Positions 1 to 11,989 of a stretch of DNA of 64,000 nucleotides are shown in pieces. The position numbers and the translations under genes are program-made. Below the pieces are notes generated by a model that was not told where the DNA came from, did no database searches, and saw only the letters and a program-made list of their open reading frames with translations. The stretch's first letter is position 1; each line of letters opens with the position of its first letter. The stretch is from Argentina anserina (taxonomy: Eukaryota > Streptophyta > Magnoliopsida > Rosales > Rosaceae): NCBI RefSeq assembly GCF_933775445.1, contig NW_026089493.1, positions 124,001 to 188,000 on the forward strand, read 5' to 3'.

Positions 1-600
1 TCTCGTTTGAGTATCTTTCTGTAAGGCTTCTGATGCGAGTTTCTATTGTATTTGAGAGTTTTGCAAGTGTGGGAGTGTGTTTTTTTCAAACTGAGTATCT
101 TTACATCGTTTGCGTATCTTTACTATTCCAATTGTGTATCTTTACATCGTTTGTGTATCATTACAATTCCAATTGAGTATCTTTTCATTTCTCGTTTGAG
201 TATCTTTCTATAAGGCTTTCTGATGCTGGTTTCTATTGACTTTGAGAGTTTTGCAAGTGTGGGAGTGTGTTTCGTTCAAACTCAGTATCTTTACATCGTT
301 TGCATATGTTTAATATTCCAATTGAGTATCTTTACATCGTTTGCGTATCTTTACTATTCCAATTGTGTATCTTTTGATTTCTCGTTTGAGTATCTTTCTG
401 TAAGGCTTCTGATGCGAGTTTCTATTGTATTTGAGAGTTTTGCAAGTGTGGGAGTGTGTTTCTTTCAAACTGAGTATCTTTACATCGTTTGCGTATCTTT
501 AGTATTCCAATTGTGTATCTTTACATCGTTTCCGTATCTTTACTATTCCAATTGTGTATCTTTTCATTTCTCGTTTGCGTATCTTTCTGTAAGGCTTTCT

Positions 601-790
601 GATGCGAGTTTCTATTGAATTTGAGAGTTTTGCAAGTGTGGGAGTGTGTTTCTTTCAAACTGAGTATCTTTACATCGTTTGCGTATGTTTACTATTCCAA
701 TTGTGTATCTTTACATCGTTTGCGTATCTTTACTATTCCAATTGTGTATCTTTTCATTTCTCGTTTGAGTATCTTTCTGTAAGGCTTTCT
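601..790 (+). repeat. Representative type-B satellite monomer (190 bp)
   Basis: Example of the 190-bp form. Type B has one extra T before the start (GGCTTTCTGATG) and usually CTATTGAATTTGAG where type A has CTATTGTATTTGAG. The two differences travel together in most monomers, so A and B are distinct lineages rather than random variants. Mixed forms exist, for example near 22555, where the extra T is combined with the type-A GTATTTG. Confidence 0.9.
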
Positions 791-3318
791 GATGCGAGTT
801 TCTATTGAATTTGAGAGTTTTGCAAGTGTGGGAGTGTGTTTCTTTCAAACTGAGTATCTTTACATCGTTTGCGTATCTTTACTATTCCAATTGTGTATCT
901 TTACATCGTTTGCGTATCTTTACTATTCCAATTGTGTATCTTTTTATTTCTCGTTTGAGTATCTTTCTGTAAGGCTTCTGATGCGAGTTTCTATTGTATT
1001 TGAGAGTTTTGCAAGTGTGGGAGTGTGTTTCTTTCAAACTGAGTATCTTTACATCGTTTGCGTATGTTTACTATTCCAATTGTGTATCTTTACATCGTTT
1101 GCGTATCTTTACTATTCCAATTGTGTATCTTTACATCGTTTGCGTATCTTTACTATTCCAATTGTGTATCTTTTTATTTCTCGTTTGAGTATCTTTCTGT
1201 AAGGCATTCTGATGCGAGTTTCTATTGAATTTGAGAGTTTTGCAAGTGTGGGAGTGTGTTTCTTTCAAACTGAGTATCTTTACATCGTTTGCGTATCTTT
1301 ACTATTCCAAATGTGTATCTTTTCATTTCTCGTTTGAGTATTTTTCTATAAGGCTTCTGATGCGAGTTTCTATTGTATTTGAGAGTTTTGCAAGTGTGGG
1401 AGTGTGTTTCCTTCAAACTCAGTATCTTTACATCGTTTGCGTCTCTTTACTATTCCAATTGTGTATCTTTACATCGTTTGCGTATCTTTACTATTCCAAT
1501 TGTGTATCTTTTCATTTCTCGTTTGAGTATCTTTCTGTAAGGCTTCTGATGCGATTTTCTATTGTATTTGAGAGTTTTGCAAGTGTGGGAGTGTGTTTCT
1601 TTCTAAATGAGTATCTTTACATCGTTTGCGTATCTTTACATCGTTTCCGTATCTTTACTATTCCAATTGTGTATCGTTACATCGTTTGCGTATCTTTACT
1701 ATTCCAATTGTGTATCTTTACATCGTTTGCGTATCTTTACTATTCCAATTCAGTATCTTTTCATTTCTCGTTTGAGTATCTTTCTGTAAGGCTTTCTGAT
1801 GCGAGTTTCTATTGAATTTGAGAGTTTTGCAAGTGTGGGAGTGTGTTTCTTTCAAACTGAGTATCTTTACATCGTTTGGGTATCTTTACTTTTCCAATTG
1901 TGTATCTTTACATCGTTTGCGTATCTTTACAATTCCAATTGAGTATCTTTTCATTTCTCGTTTGAGTATCTTTCTGTAAGGCTTTCTGATGCCAGTTTCT
2001 ATTGAATATGAGAGTTTTGCAAGTGTGGGAGTGTGTTTGTTTCAAACTAAGTATCTTTACATCGTTTGCGTATGTTTACTATTCCAATTGTGTATCTTTT
2101 CATTTCTCGTTTGAGTATATTTCTGTAAGGCTTCTGATGCGAGTTTCTATTGTATTTGAGAGTTTTGCAAGTGTGGGAGTGTGTTTCTTTCAAACTGAGT
2201 ATCTTTACATCGTTTGGGTATCTTTACTTTTCCAATTGTGTATCTTTACATCGTTTGCGTATCTTTACAATTCCAATTGAGTATCTTTTCATTTCTCGTT
2301 TGAGTATCTTTCTGTAAGGCTTTCTGATGCGAGATTCTATTGAATTTGAGAGTTTTGCAAGTGTGGGAGTGTGTTTGTTTCAAACTAAGTATCTTTACAT
2401 CGTTTGCGTATGTTTACTATTCCAATTGTGTATCTTTACTATTCCAATTGTGTATCTTTTCATTTCTCGTTTGAGTATCTTTCTGTAAGGCTTCTGATGC
2501 GAGTTTCTATTGTATTTGAAAGTTTTTCAAGAACGGGAGTGTGTTTCTTTCAAACTGAGTATCTTTACATCGTTTGCGTATCTTTACTATTCCAATTGTG
2601 TATCTTTTCATTTCTCGTTTGAGTATCTTTCTGTAAGGCTTTCTGATGCGAGTTTCTATTGAATTTGAGAGTTTTGCAAGTGTGGGGGTGTGTTTCTTCA
2701 AAACTGAGTATCTTTACATCGTTTGCGTATCTTTACTATACCAATTATGTATCTTTTCATTTCTCGTTTGAGTATATTTCTGTAAGGCTTCTGATGCGAG
2801 TTTCTATTGTATTTGAAAGTTTTTCAAGAATGGGAGTGTGTTTCTTTCAAACTGAGTATCTTTACATCGTTTGCGTATCTTTACTATTCCAATTGTGTAT
2901 CTTTTCATTTCTCGTTTGAGTATCTTTCTGTAAGGCTTTCTGATGCGAGTTTCTATTGAATTTGAGAGTTTTGCAAGTGTGGGAGTGTGTTTCTTTCAAA
3001 CTGAGTATCTTTACATCGTTTGCGTATCTTTACTATTCCAATTGTGTATCTTTACATCGTTTGCGTATCTTTACTATTCCAATTGTGTATCTTTTCATTT
3101 CTCGTTTGAGTATCTTTCTGTAAGGCTTCTGATGCGAGTTTCTATTGTATTTGAGAGTTTTGCAAGTGTGGGAGTGTGTTTCTTTCAAACTGAGTATCTT
3201 TACATCGTTTGCGTATGTTTACTATTCCAATTGTGTATCTTTACATCGTTTGCGTATCTTTACTATTCCAATTGTGTATCGTTTCATTTCTCGTTTGAGT
3301 ATCGTTCTGTAAGGCTTT

Positions 3319-5296
3319 ATGATGCGAGTTTCTATTGAATTTGAGAGTTTTGCAAGTGTGGGAGTGTGTTTCTTTCAAACTGAGTATCTTTACATCGTTT
3401 GCGTATCTTTACTATTCCAATTGTGTATCTTTACATCGTTTGCGTATCTTTACTATTCCAATTGTGTATCTTTTTATTTCTCGTTTGAGTATCTTTCTGT
3501 AAGGCATTCTGATGCGAGTTTCTATTGTATTTGAGAGCTTTCCAAGTGTGGGAGTGTGTTTCTTTCAAACTGAGTATCTTTACATCGTTTGCGTATCTTT
3601 ACTATTCCAATTGTGTATCTTTACATCGTTTGCGTATCTTTACTATTCCAATTGTGTATCTTTACATCGTTTGCGTATCTTTACTATTCCAATTGTGTAT
3701 CTTTTCATTTCTCGTTTGAGTATCTTTCTGTAAGGCTTCTGATGCGAGTTTCTATTGTATTTGAGAGTTTTGCAAGTGTGGGAGTGTGTTTTTTTCAAAC
3801 TGAGTATCTTTACATCGTTTGCGTATCTTTACTATTCCAATTGTGTATCTTTACATCGTTTGTGTATCATTACAATTCCAATTGAGTATCTTTTCATTTC
3901 TCGTTTGAGTATCTTTCTATAAGGCTTTCTGATGCGAGTTTCTATTGACTTTGAGAGTTTTGCAAGTGTGGGAGTGTGTTTCGTTCAAACTCAGTATCTT
4001 TACATCGTTTGCATATGTTTAATATTCCAATTGAGTATCTTTACATCGTTTGCGTATCTTTACTATTCCAATTGTGTATCTTTTGATTTCTCGTTTGAGT
4101 ATCTTTCTGTAAGGCTTCTGATGCGAGTTTCTATTGTATTTGAGAGTTTTGCAAGTGTGGGAGTGTGTTTCTTTCAAACTGAGTATCTTTACATCGTTTG
4201 CGTATGTTTACTATTCCAATTGTGTATCTTTACATCGTTTGCGTATCTTTACTATTCCAATTGTGTATCGTTTCATTTCTCGTTTGAGTATCGTTCTGTA
4301 AGGCTTTATGATGCGAGTTTCTATTGAATTTGAGAGTTTTGCAAGTGTGGGAGTGTGTTTCTTTCAAACTGAGTATCTTTACATCGTTTGCGTATCTTTA
4401 CTATTCCAATTGTGTATCTTTACATCGTTTGCGTATCTTTACTATTCCAATTGTGTATCTTTTTATTTCTCGTTTGAGTATCTTTCTGTAAGGCATTCTG
4501 ATGCGAGTTTCTATTGTATTTGAGAGCTTTCCAAGTGTGGGAGTGTGTTTCTTTCAAACTGAGTATCTTTACATCGTTTGCGTATCTTTACTATTCCAAT
4601 TGTGTATCTTTACATCGTTTGCGTATCTTTACTATTCCAATTGTGTATCTTTACATCGTTTGCGTATCTTTACTATTCCAATTGTGTATCTTTTCATTTC
4701 TCGTTTGAGTATCTTTCTGTAAGGCTTCTGATGCGAGTTTCTATTGTATTTGAGAGTTTTGCAAGTGTGGGAGTGTGTTTTTTTCAAACTGAGTATCTTT
4801 ACATCGTTTGCGTATCTTTACTATTCCAATTGTGTATCTTTACATCGTTTGTGTATCATTACAATTCCAATTGAGTATCTTTTCATTTCTCGTTTGAGTA
4901 TCTTTCTATAAGGCTTTCTGATGCGAGTTTCTATTGACTTTGAGAGTTTTGCAAGTGTGGGAGTGTGTTTCGTTCAAACTCAGTATCTTTACATCGTTTG
5001 CATATGTTTAATATTCCAATTGAGTATCTTTACATCGTTTGCGTATCTTTACTATTCCAATTGTGTATCTTTTGATTTCTCGTTTGAGTATCTTTCTGTA
5101 AGGCTTCTGATGCGAGTTTCTATTGTATTTGAGAGTTTTGCAAGTGTGGGAGTGTGTTTCTTTCAAACTGAGTATCTTTACATCGTTTGCGTATCTTTAG
5201 TATTCCAATTGTGTATCTTTACATCGTTTCCGTATATTTACTATTCCAATTGTGTATCGTTTCATTTCTCGTTTGAGTATCGTTCTGTAAGGCTTT
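3319..5296 (+). repeat. Tandem pair of 989-bp HOR units
   Basis: Two adjacent 989-bp units (3319-4307 and 4308-5296), each of five monomers, beginning with the ATGATGCG marker monomer and containing the GAGCTTTCCAAG and ATTGACTTTGAG monomers in the same order. Near the end of the second unit, variants GTATCTTTAGTATTCC and TTTCCGTATATTTAC replace the first unit's forms. The same 989-bp unit recurs singly at 7976-8964 and 10694-11682. Confidence 0.88.
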
Positions 5297-8200
5297 ATGA
5301 TGCGAGTTTCTATTGAATTTGAGAGTTTTGCAAGTGTGGGAGTGTGTTTCTTTCAAACTGAGTATCTTTACATCGTTTGCGTATCTTTACTATTCCAATT
5401 GTGTATCTTTACATCGTTTGCGTATCTTTACTATTCCAATTGTGTATCTTTTTATTTCTCGTTTGAGTATCTTTCTGTAAGGCTTCTGATGCGAGTTTCT
5501 ATTGTATTTGAGAGTTTTGCAAGTGTGGGAGTGTGTTTCTTTCAAACTGAGTATCTTTACATCGTTTGCGTATGTTTACTATTCCAATTGTGTATCTTTA
5601 CATCGTTTGCGTATCTTTACTATTCCAATTGTGTATCTTTACATCGTTTGCGTATCTTTACTATTCCAATTGTGTATCTTTTTATTTCTCGTTTGAGTAT
5701 CTTTCTGTAAGGCATTCTGATGCGAGTTTCTATTGAATTTGAGAGTTTTGCAAGTGTGGGAGTGTGTTTCTTTCAAACTGAGTATCTTTACATCGTTTGC
5801 GTATCTTTACTATTCCAAATGTGTATCTTTTCATTTCTCGTTTGAGTATTTTTCTATAAGGCTTCTGATGCGAGTTTCTATTGTATTTGAGAGTTTTGCA
5901 AGTGTGGGAGTGTGTTTCCTTCAAACTCAGTATCTTTACATCGTTTGCGTCTCTTTACTATTCCAATTGTGTATCTTTACATCGTTTGCGTATCTTTACT
6001 ATTCCAATTGTGTATCTTTTCATTTCTCGTTTGAGTATCTTTCTGTAAGGCTTCTGATGCGATTTTCTATTGTATTTGAGAGTTTTGCAAGTGTGGGAGT
6101 GTGTTTCTTTCTAAATGAGTATCTTTACATCGTTTGCGTATCTTTACATCGTTTCCGTATCTTTACTATTCCAATTGTGTATCGTTACATCGTTTGCGTA
6201 TCTTTACTATTCCAATTGTGTATCTTTACATCGTTTGCGTATCTTTACTATTCCAATTCAGTATCTTTTCATTTCTCGTTTGAGTATCTTTCTGTAAGGC
6301 TTTCTGATGCGAGTTTCTATTGAATTTGAGAGTTTTGCAAGTGTGGGAGTGTGTTTCTTTCAAACTGAGTATCTTTACATCGTTTGGGTATCTTTACTTT
6401 TCCAATTGTGTATCTTTACATCGTTTGTGTATCTTTACAATTCCAATTGAGTATCTTTTCATTTCTCGTTTGAGTATCTTTCTGTAAGGCTTTCTGATGC
6501 CAGTTTCTATTGAATATGAGAGTTTTGCAAGTGTGGGAGTGTGTTTGTTTCAAACTAAGTATCTTTACATCGTTTGCGTATGTTTACTATTCCAATTGTG
6601 TATCTTTTCATTTCTCGTTTGAGTATATTTCTGTAAGGCTTCTGATGCGAGTTTCTATTGTATTTGAGAGTTTTGCAAGTGTGGGAGTGTGTTTCTTTCA
6701 AACTGAGTATCTTTACATCGTTTGCGTATCTTTACTATTCCAATTGTGTATCTTTTCATTTCTCGTTTGAGTATCTTTCTGTAAGGCTTTCTGATGCGAG
6801 TTTCTATTGAATTTGAGAGTTTTGCAAGTGTGGGAGTGTGTTTCTTTCAAACTGAGTATCTTTACATCGTTTGGGTATCTTTACTTTTCCAATTGTGTAT
6901 CTTTACATCGTTTGCGTATCTTTACAATTCCAATTGAGTATCTTTTCATTTCTCGTTTGAGTATCTTTCTGTAAGGCTTTCTGATGCGAGATTCTATTGA
7001 ATTTGAGAGTTTTGCAAGTGTGGGAGTGTGTTTGTTTCAAACTAAGTATCTTTACATCGTTTGCGTATGTTTACTATTCCAATTGTGTATCTTTACTATT
7101 CCAATTGTGTATCTTTTCATTTCTCGTTTGAGTATCTTTCTGTAAGGCTTCTGATGCGAGTTTCTATTGTATTTGAAAGTTTTTCAAGAATGGGAGTGTG
7201 TTTCTTTCAAACTGAGTATCTTTACATCGTTTGCGTATCTTTACTATTCCAATTGTGTATCTTTTCATTTCTCGTTTGAGTATCTTTCTGTAAGGCTTTC
7301 TGATGCGAGTTTCTATTGAATTTGAGAGTTTTGCAAGTGTGGGGGTGTGTTTCTTCAAAACTGAGTATCTTTACATCGTTTGCGTATCTTTACTATACCA
7401 ATTATGTATCTTTTCATTTCTCGTTTGAGTATATTTCTGTAAGGCTTCTGATGCGAGTTTCTATTGTATTTGAAAGTTTTTCAAGAATGGGAGTGTGTTT
7501 CTTTCAAACTGAGTATCTTTACATCGTTTGCGTATCTTTACTATTCCAATTGTGTATCTTTTCATTTCTCGTTTGAGTATCTTTCTGTAAGGCTTTCTGA
7601 TGCGAGTTTCTATTGAATTTGAGAGTTTTGCAAGTGTGGGAGTGTGTTTCTTTCAAACTGAGTATCTTTACATCGTTTGCGTATCTTTACTATTCCAATT
7701 GTGTATCTTTACATCGTTTGCGTATCTTTACTATTCCAATTGTGTATCTTTTTATTTCTCGTTTGAGTATCTTTCTGTAAGGCTTCTGATGCGAGTTTCT
7801 ATTGTATTTGAGAGTTTTGCAAGTGTGGGAGTGTGTTTCTTTCAAACTGAGTATCTTTACATCGTTTGCGTATGTTTACTATTCCAATTGTGTATCTTTA
7901 CATCGTTTGCGTATCTTTACTATTCCAATTGTGTATCGTTTCATTTCTCGTTTGAGTATCGTTCTGTAAGGCTTTATGATGCGAGTTTCTATTGAATTTG
8001 AGAGTTTTGCAAGTGTGGGAGTGTGTTTCTTTCAAACTGAGTATCTTTACATCGTTTGCGTATCTTTACTATTCCAATTGTGTATCTTTACATCGTTTGC
8101 GTATCTTTACTATTCCAATTGTGTATCTTTTTATTTCTCGTTTGAGTATCTTTCTGTAAGGCATTCTGATGCGAGTTTCTATTGTATTTGAGAGCTTTCC

Positions 8201-10693
8201 AAGTGTGGGAGTGTGTTTCTTTCAAACTGAGTATCTTTACATCGTTTGCGTATCTTTACTATTCCAATTGTGTATCTTTACATCGTTTGCGTATCTTTAC
8301 TATTCCAATTGTGTATCTTTACATCGTTTGCGTATCTTTACTATTCCAATTGTGTATCTTTTCATTTCTCGTTTGAGTATCTTTCTGTAAGGCTTCTGAT
8401 GCGAGTTTCTATTGTATTTGAGAGTTTTGCAAGTGTGGGAGTGTGTTTTTTTCAAACTGAGTATCTTTACATCGTTTGCGTATCTTTACTATTCCAATTG
8501 TGTATCTTTACATCGTTTGTGTATCATTACAATTCCAATTGAGTATCTTTTCATTTCTCGTTTGAGTATCTTTCTATAAGGCTTTCTGATGCGAGTTTCT
8601 ATTGACTTTGAGAGTTTTGCAAGTGTGGGAGTGTGTTTCGTTCAAACTCAGTATCTTTACATCGTTTGCATATGTTTAATATTCCAATTGAGTATCTTTA
8701 CATCGTTTGCGTATCTTTACTATTCCAATTGTGTATCTTTTGATTTCTCGTTTGAGTATCTTTCTGTAAGGCTTCTGATGCGAGTTTCTATTGTATTTGA
8801 GAGTTTTGCAAGTGTGGGAGTGTGTTTCTTTCAAACTGAGTATCTTTACATCGTTTGCGTATCTTTAGTATTCCAATTGTGTATCTTTACATCGTTTCCG
8901 TATATTTACTATTCCAATTGTGTATCGTTTCATTTCTCGTTTGAGTATCGTTCTGTAAGGCTTTATGATGCGAGTTTCTATTGAATTTGAGAGTTTTGCA
9001 AGTGTGGGAGTGTGTTTCTTTCAAACTGAGTATCTTTACATCGTTTGCGTATCTTTACTATTCCAATTGTGTATCTTTACATCGTTTGCGTATCTTTACT
9101 ATTCCAATTGTGTATCTTTTTATTTCTCGTTTGAGTATCTTTCTGTAAGGCTTCTGATGCGAGTTTCTATTGTATTTGAGAGTTTTGCAAGTGTGGGAGT
9201 GTGTTTCTTTCAAACTGAGTATCTTTACATCGTTTGCGTATGTTTACTATTCCAATTGTGTATCTTTACATCGTTTGCGTATCTTTACTATTCCAATTGT
9301 GTATCTTTACATCGTTTGCGTATCTTTACTATTCCAATTGTGTATCTTTTTATTTCTCGTTTGAGTATCTTTCTGTAAGGCATTCTGATGCGAGTTTCTA
9401 TTGTATTTGAGAGTTTTGCAAGTGTGGGAGTGTGTTTCTTTCAAACTGAGTATCTTTACATCGTTTGCGTATCTTTACTATTCCAATTGTGTATCTTTAC
9501 ATCGTTTCAGTATCTTTACTATTCCAATTGTGTATCTTTACATCGTTTGCGTATCTTTACTATTCCAATTGTGTATCTTTACATTGTTTGCGTATCTTTA
9601 CTATTCCAATTGTGTATCTTTTCATTTCTCGTTTGAGTATCTTTCTGTAAGGCTTTCTGATGCGAGTTTCTATTGAATTTGAGAGTTTTGCAAGTGTGGG
9701 AGTGTGTTTCTTTCAAACTGAGTATCTTTACATCGTTTGGGTATCTTTACTTTTCCAATTGTGTATCTTTACATCGTTTGCGTATCTTTACAATTCCAAT
9801 TGAGTATCTTTTCATTTCTCGTTTGAGTATCTTTCTGTAAGGCTTTCTGATGCGAGATTCTATTGAATTTGAGAGTTTTGCAAGTGTGGGAGTGTGTTTG
9901 TTTCAAACTAAGTATCTTTACATCGTTTGCGTATGTTTACTATTCCAATTGTGTATCTTTACTATTCCAATTGTGTATCTTTTCATTTCTCGTTTGAGTA
10001 TCTTTCTGTAAGGCTTTCTGATGCGAGTTTCTATTGAATTTGAGAGTTTTGCAAGTGTGGGGGTGTGTTTCTTCAAAACTGAGTATCTTTACATCGTTTG
10101 CGTATCTTTACTATACCAATTATGTATCTTTTCATTTCTCGTTTGAGTATATTTCTGTAAGGCTTCTGATGCGAGTTTCTATTGTATTTGAAAGTTTTTC
10201 AAGAATGGGAGTGTGTTTCTTTCAAACTGAGTATCTTTACATCGTTTGCGTATCTTTACTATTCCAATTGTGTATCTTTTCATTTCTCGTTTGAGTATCT
10301 TTCTGTAAGGCTTTCTGATGCGAGTTTCTATTGAATTTGAGAGTTTTGCAAGTGTGGGAGTGTGTTTCTTTCAAACTGAGTATCTTTACATCGTTTGCGT
10401 ATCTTTACTATTCCAATTGTGTATCTTTACATCGTTTGCGTATCTTTACTATTCCAATTGTGTATCTTTTTATTTCTCGTTTGAGTATCTTTCTGTAAGG
10501 CTTCTGATGCGAGTTTCTATTGTATTTGAGAGTTTTGCAAGTGTGGGAGTGTGTTTCTTTCAAACTGAGTATCTTTACATCGTTTGCGTATGTTTACTAT
10601 TCCAATTGTGTATCTTTACATCGTTTGCGTATCTTTACTATTCCAATTGTGTATCGTTTCATTTCTCGTTTGAGTATCGTTCTGTAAGGCTTT
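4308..10693 (+). repeat. 3668-bp HOR unit followed by a 2718-bp shortened copy
   Basis: The block from 4308 to 7975 (3668 bp) and the block from 7976 to 10693 (2718 bp) begin with the same marker monomers in the same order. They diverge after the third marker: the second copy lacks most of the stretch equivalent to about 5.7-6.8 kb. A third copy starts at 10694 and breaks off near 11.95 kb. This fits tandem duplication with later internal loss. The end points inside monomers cannot be fixed by eye. Confidence 0.75.
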
Positions 10694-11989
10694 ATGATGC
10701 GAGTTTCTATTGAATTTGAGAGTTTTGCAAGTGTGGGAGTGTGTTTCTTTCAAACTGAGTATCTTTACATCGTTTGCGTATCTTTACTATTCCAATTGTG
10801 TATCTTTACATCGTTTGCGTATCTTTACTATTCCAATTGTGTATCTTTTTATTTCTCGTTTGAGTATCTTTCTGTAAGGCATTCTGATGCGAGTTTCTAT
10901 TGTATTTGAGAGCTTTGCAAGTGTGGGAGTGTGTTTCTTTCAAACTGAGTATCTTTACATCGTTTGCGTATCTTTACTATTCTAATTGTGTATCTTTACA
11001 TCGTTTGCGTATCTTTACTATTCCAATTGTGTATCTTTACATCGTTTGCGTATCTTTACTATTCCAATTGTGTATCTTTTCATTTCTCGTTTGAGTATCT
11101 TTCTGTAAGGCTTCTGATGCGAGTTTCTATTGTATTTGAGAGTTTTGCAAGTGTGGGAGTGTGTTTTTTTCAAACTGAGTATCTTTACATCGTTTGCGTA
11201 TCTTTACTATTCCAATTGTGTATCTTTACATCGTTTGTGTATCATTACAATTCCAATTGAGTATCTTTTCATTTCTCGTTTGAGTATCTTTCTATAAGGC
11301 TTTCTGATGCGAGTTTCTATTGACTTTGAGAGTTTTGCAAGTGTGGGAGTGTGTTTCGTTCAAACTCAGTATCTTTACATCGTTTGCATATGTTTAATAT
11401 TCCAATTGAGTATCTTTACATCGTTTGCGTATCTTTACTATTCCAATTGTGTATCTTTTGATTTCTCGTTTGAGTATCTTTCTGTAAGGCTTCTGATGCG
11501 AGTTTCTATTGTATTTGAGAGTTTTGCAAGTGTGGGAGTGTGTTTCTTTCAAACTGAGTATCTTTACATCGTTTGCGTATCTTTAGTATTCCAATTGTGT
11601 ATCTTTACATCGTTTCCGTATATTTACTATTCCAATTGTGTATCGTTTCATTTCTCGTTTGAGTATCGTTCTGTAAGGCTTTATGATGCGAGTTTCTATT
11701 GAATTTGAGAGTTTTGCAAGTGTGGGAGTGTGTTTCTTTCAAACTGAGTATCTTTACATCGTTTGCGTATCTTTACTATTCCAATTGTGTATCTTTACAT
11801 CGTTTGCGTATCTTTACTATTCCAATTGTGTATCTTTTTATTTCTCGTTTGAGTATCTTTCTGTAAGGCTTCTGATGCGAGTTTCTATTGTATTTGAGAG
11901 TTTTGCAAGTGTGGGAGTGTGTTTCTTTCAAACTGAGTATCTTTACATCGTTTGCGTATGTTTACTATTCCAATTGTGTATCTTTACAT

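Larger units (their letters stand above)
1..11989 (+). repeat. Satellite domain A: 989-bp and multi-kb HOR patchwork
   Basis: Local subfamily of the array. Its marker monomer, carrying GTATCGTTCTGTAAGGCTTT and ATGATGCG, starts near 3319, 4308, 5297, 7976, 8965, 10694 and 11683. The spacings are 989, 989, 2679, 989, 1729 and 989 bp. Other linked variants (ATTGACTTTGAG, GAGCTTTCCAAG, TTTTTCAAGAATGGGAG, CTATACCAATTATG) recur at matching offsets: 4508 bp for about 0.8-2.3 kb against 5.3-6.8 kb, and 4657 bp after an extra 149-bp monomer near 6.65 kb. The boundary with domain B is approximate. Confidence 0.85.
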
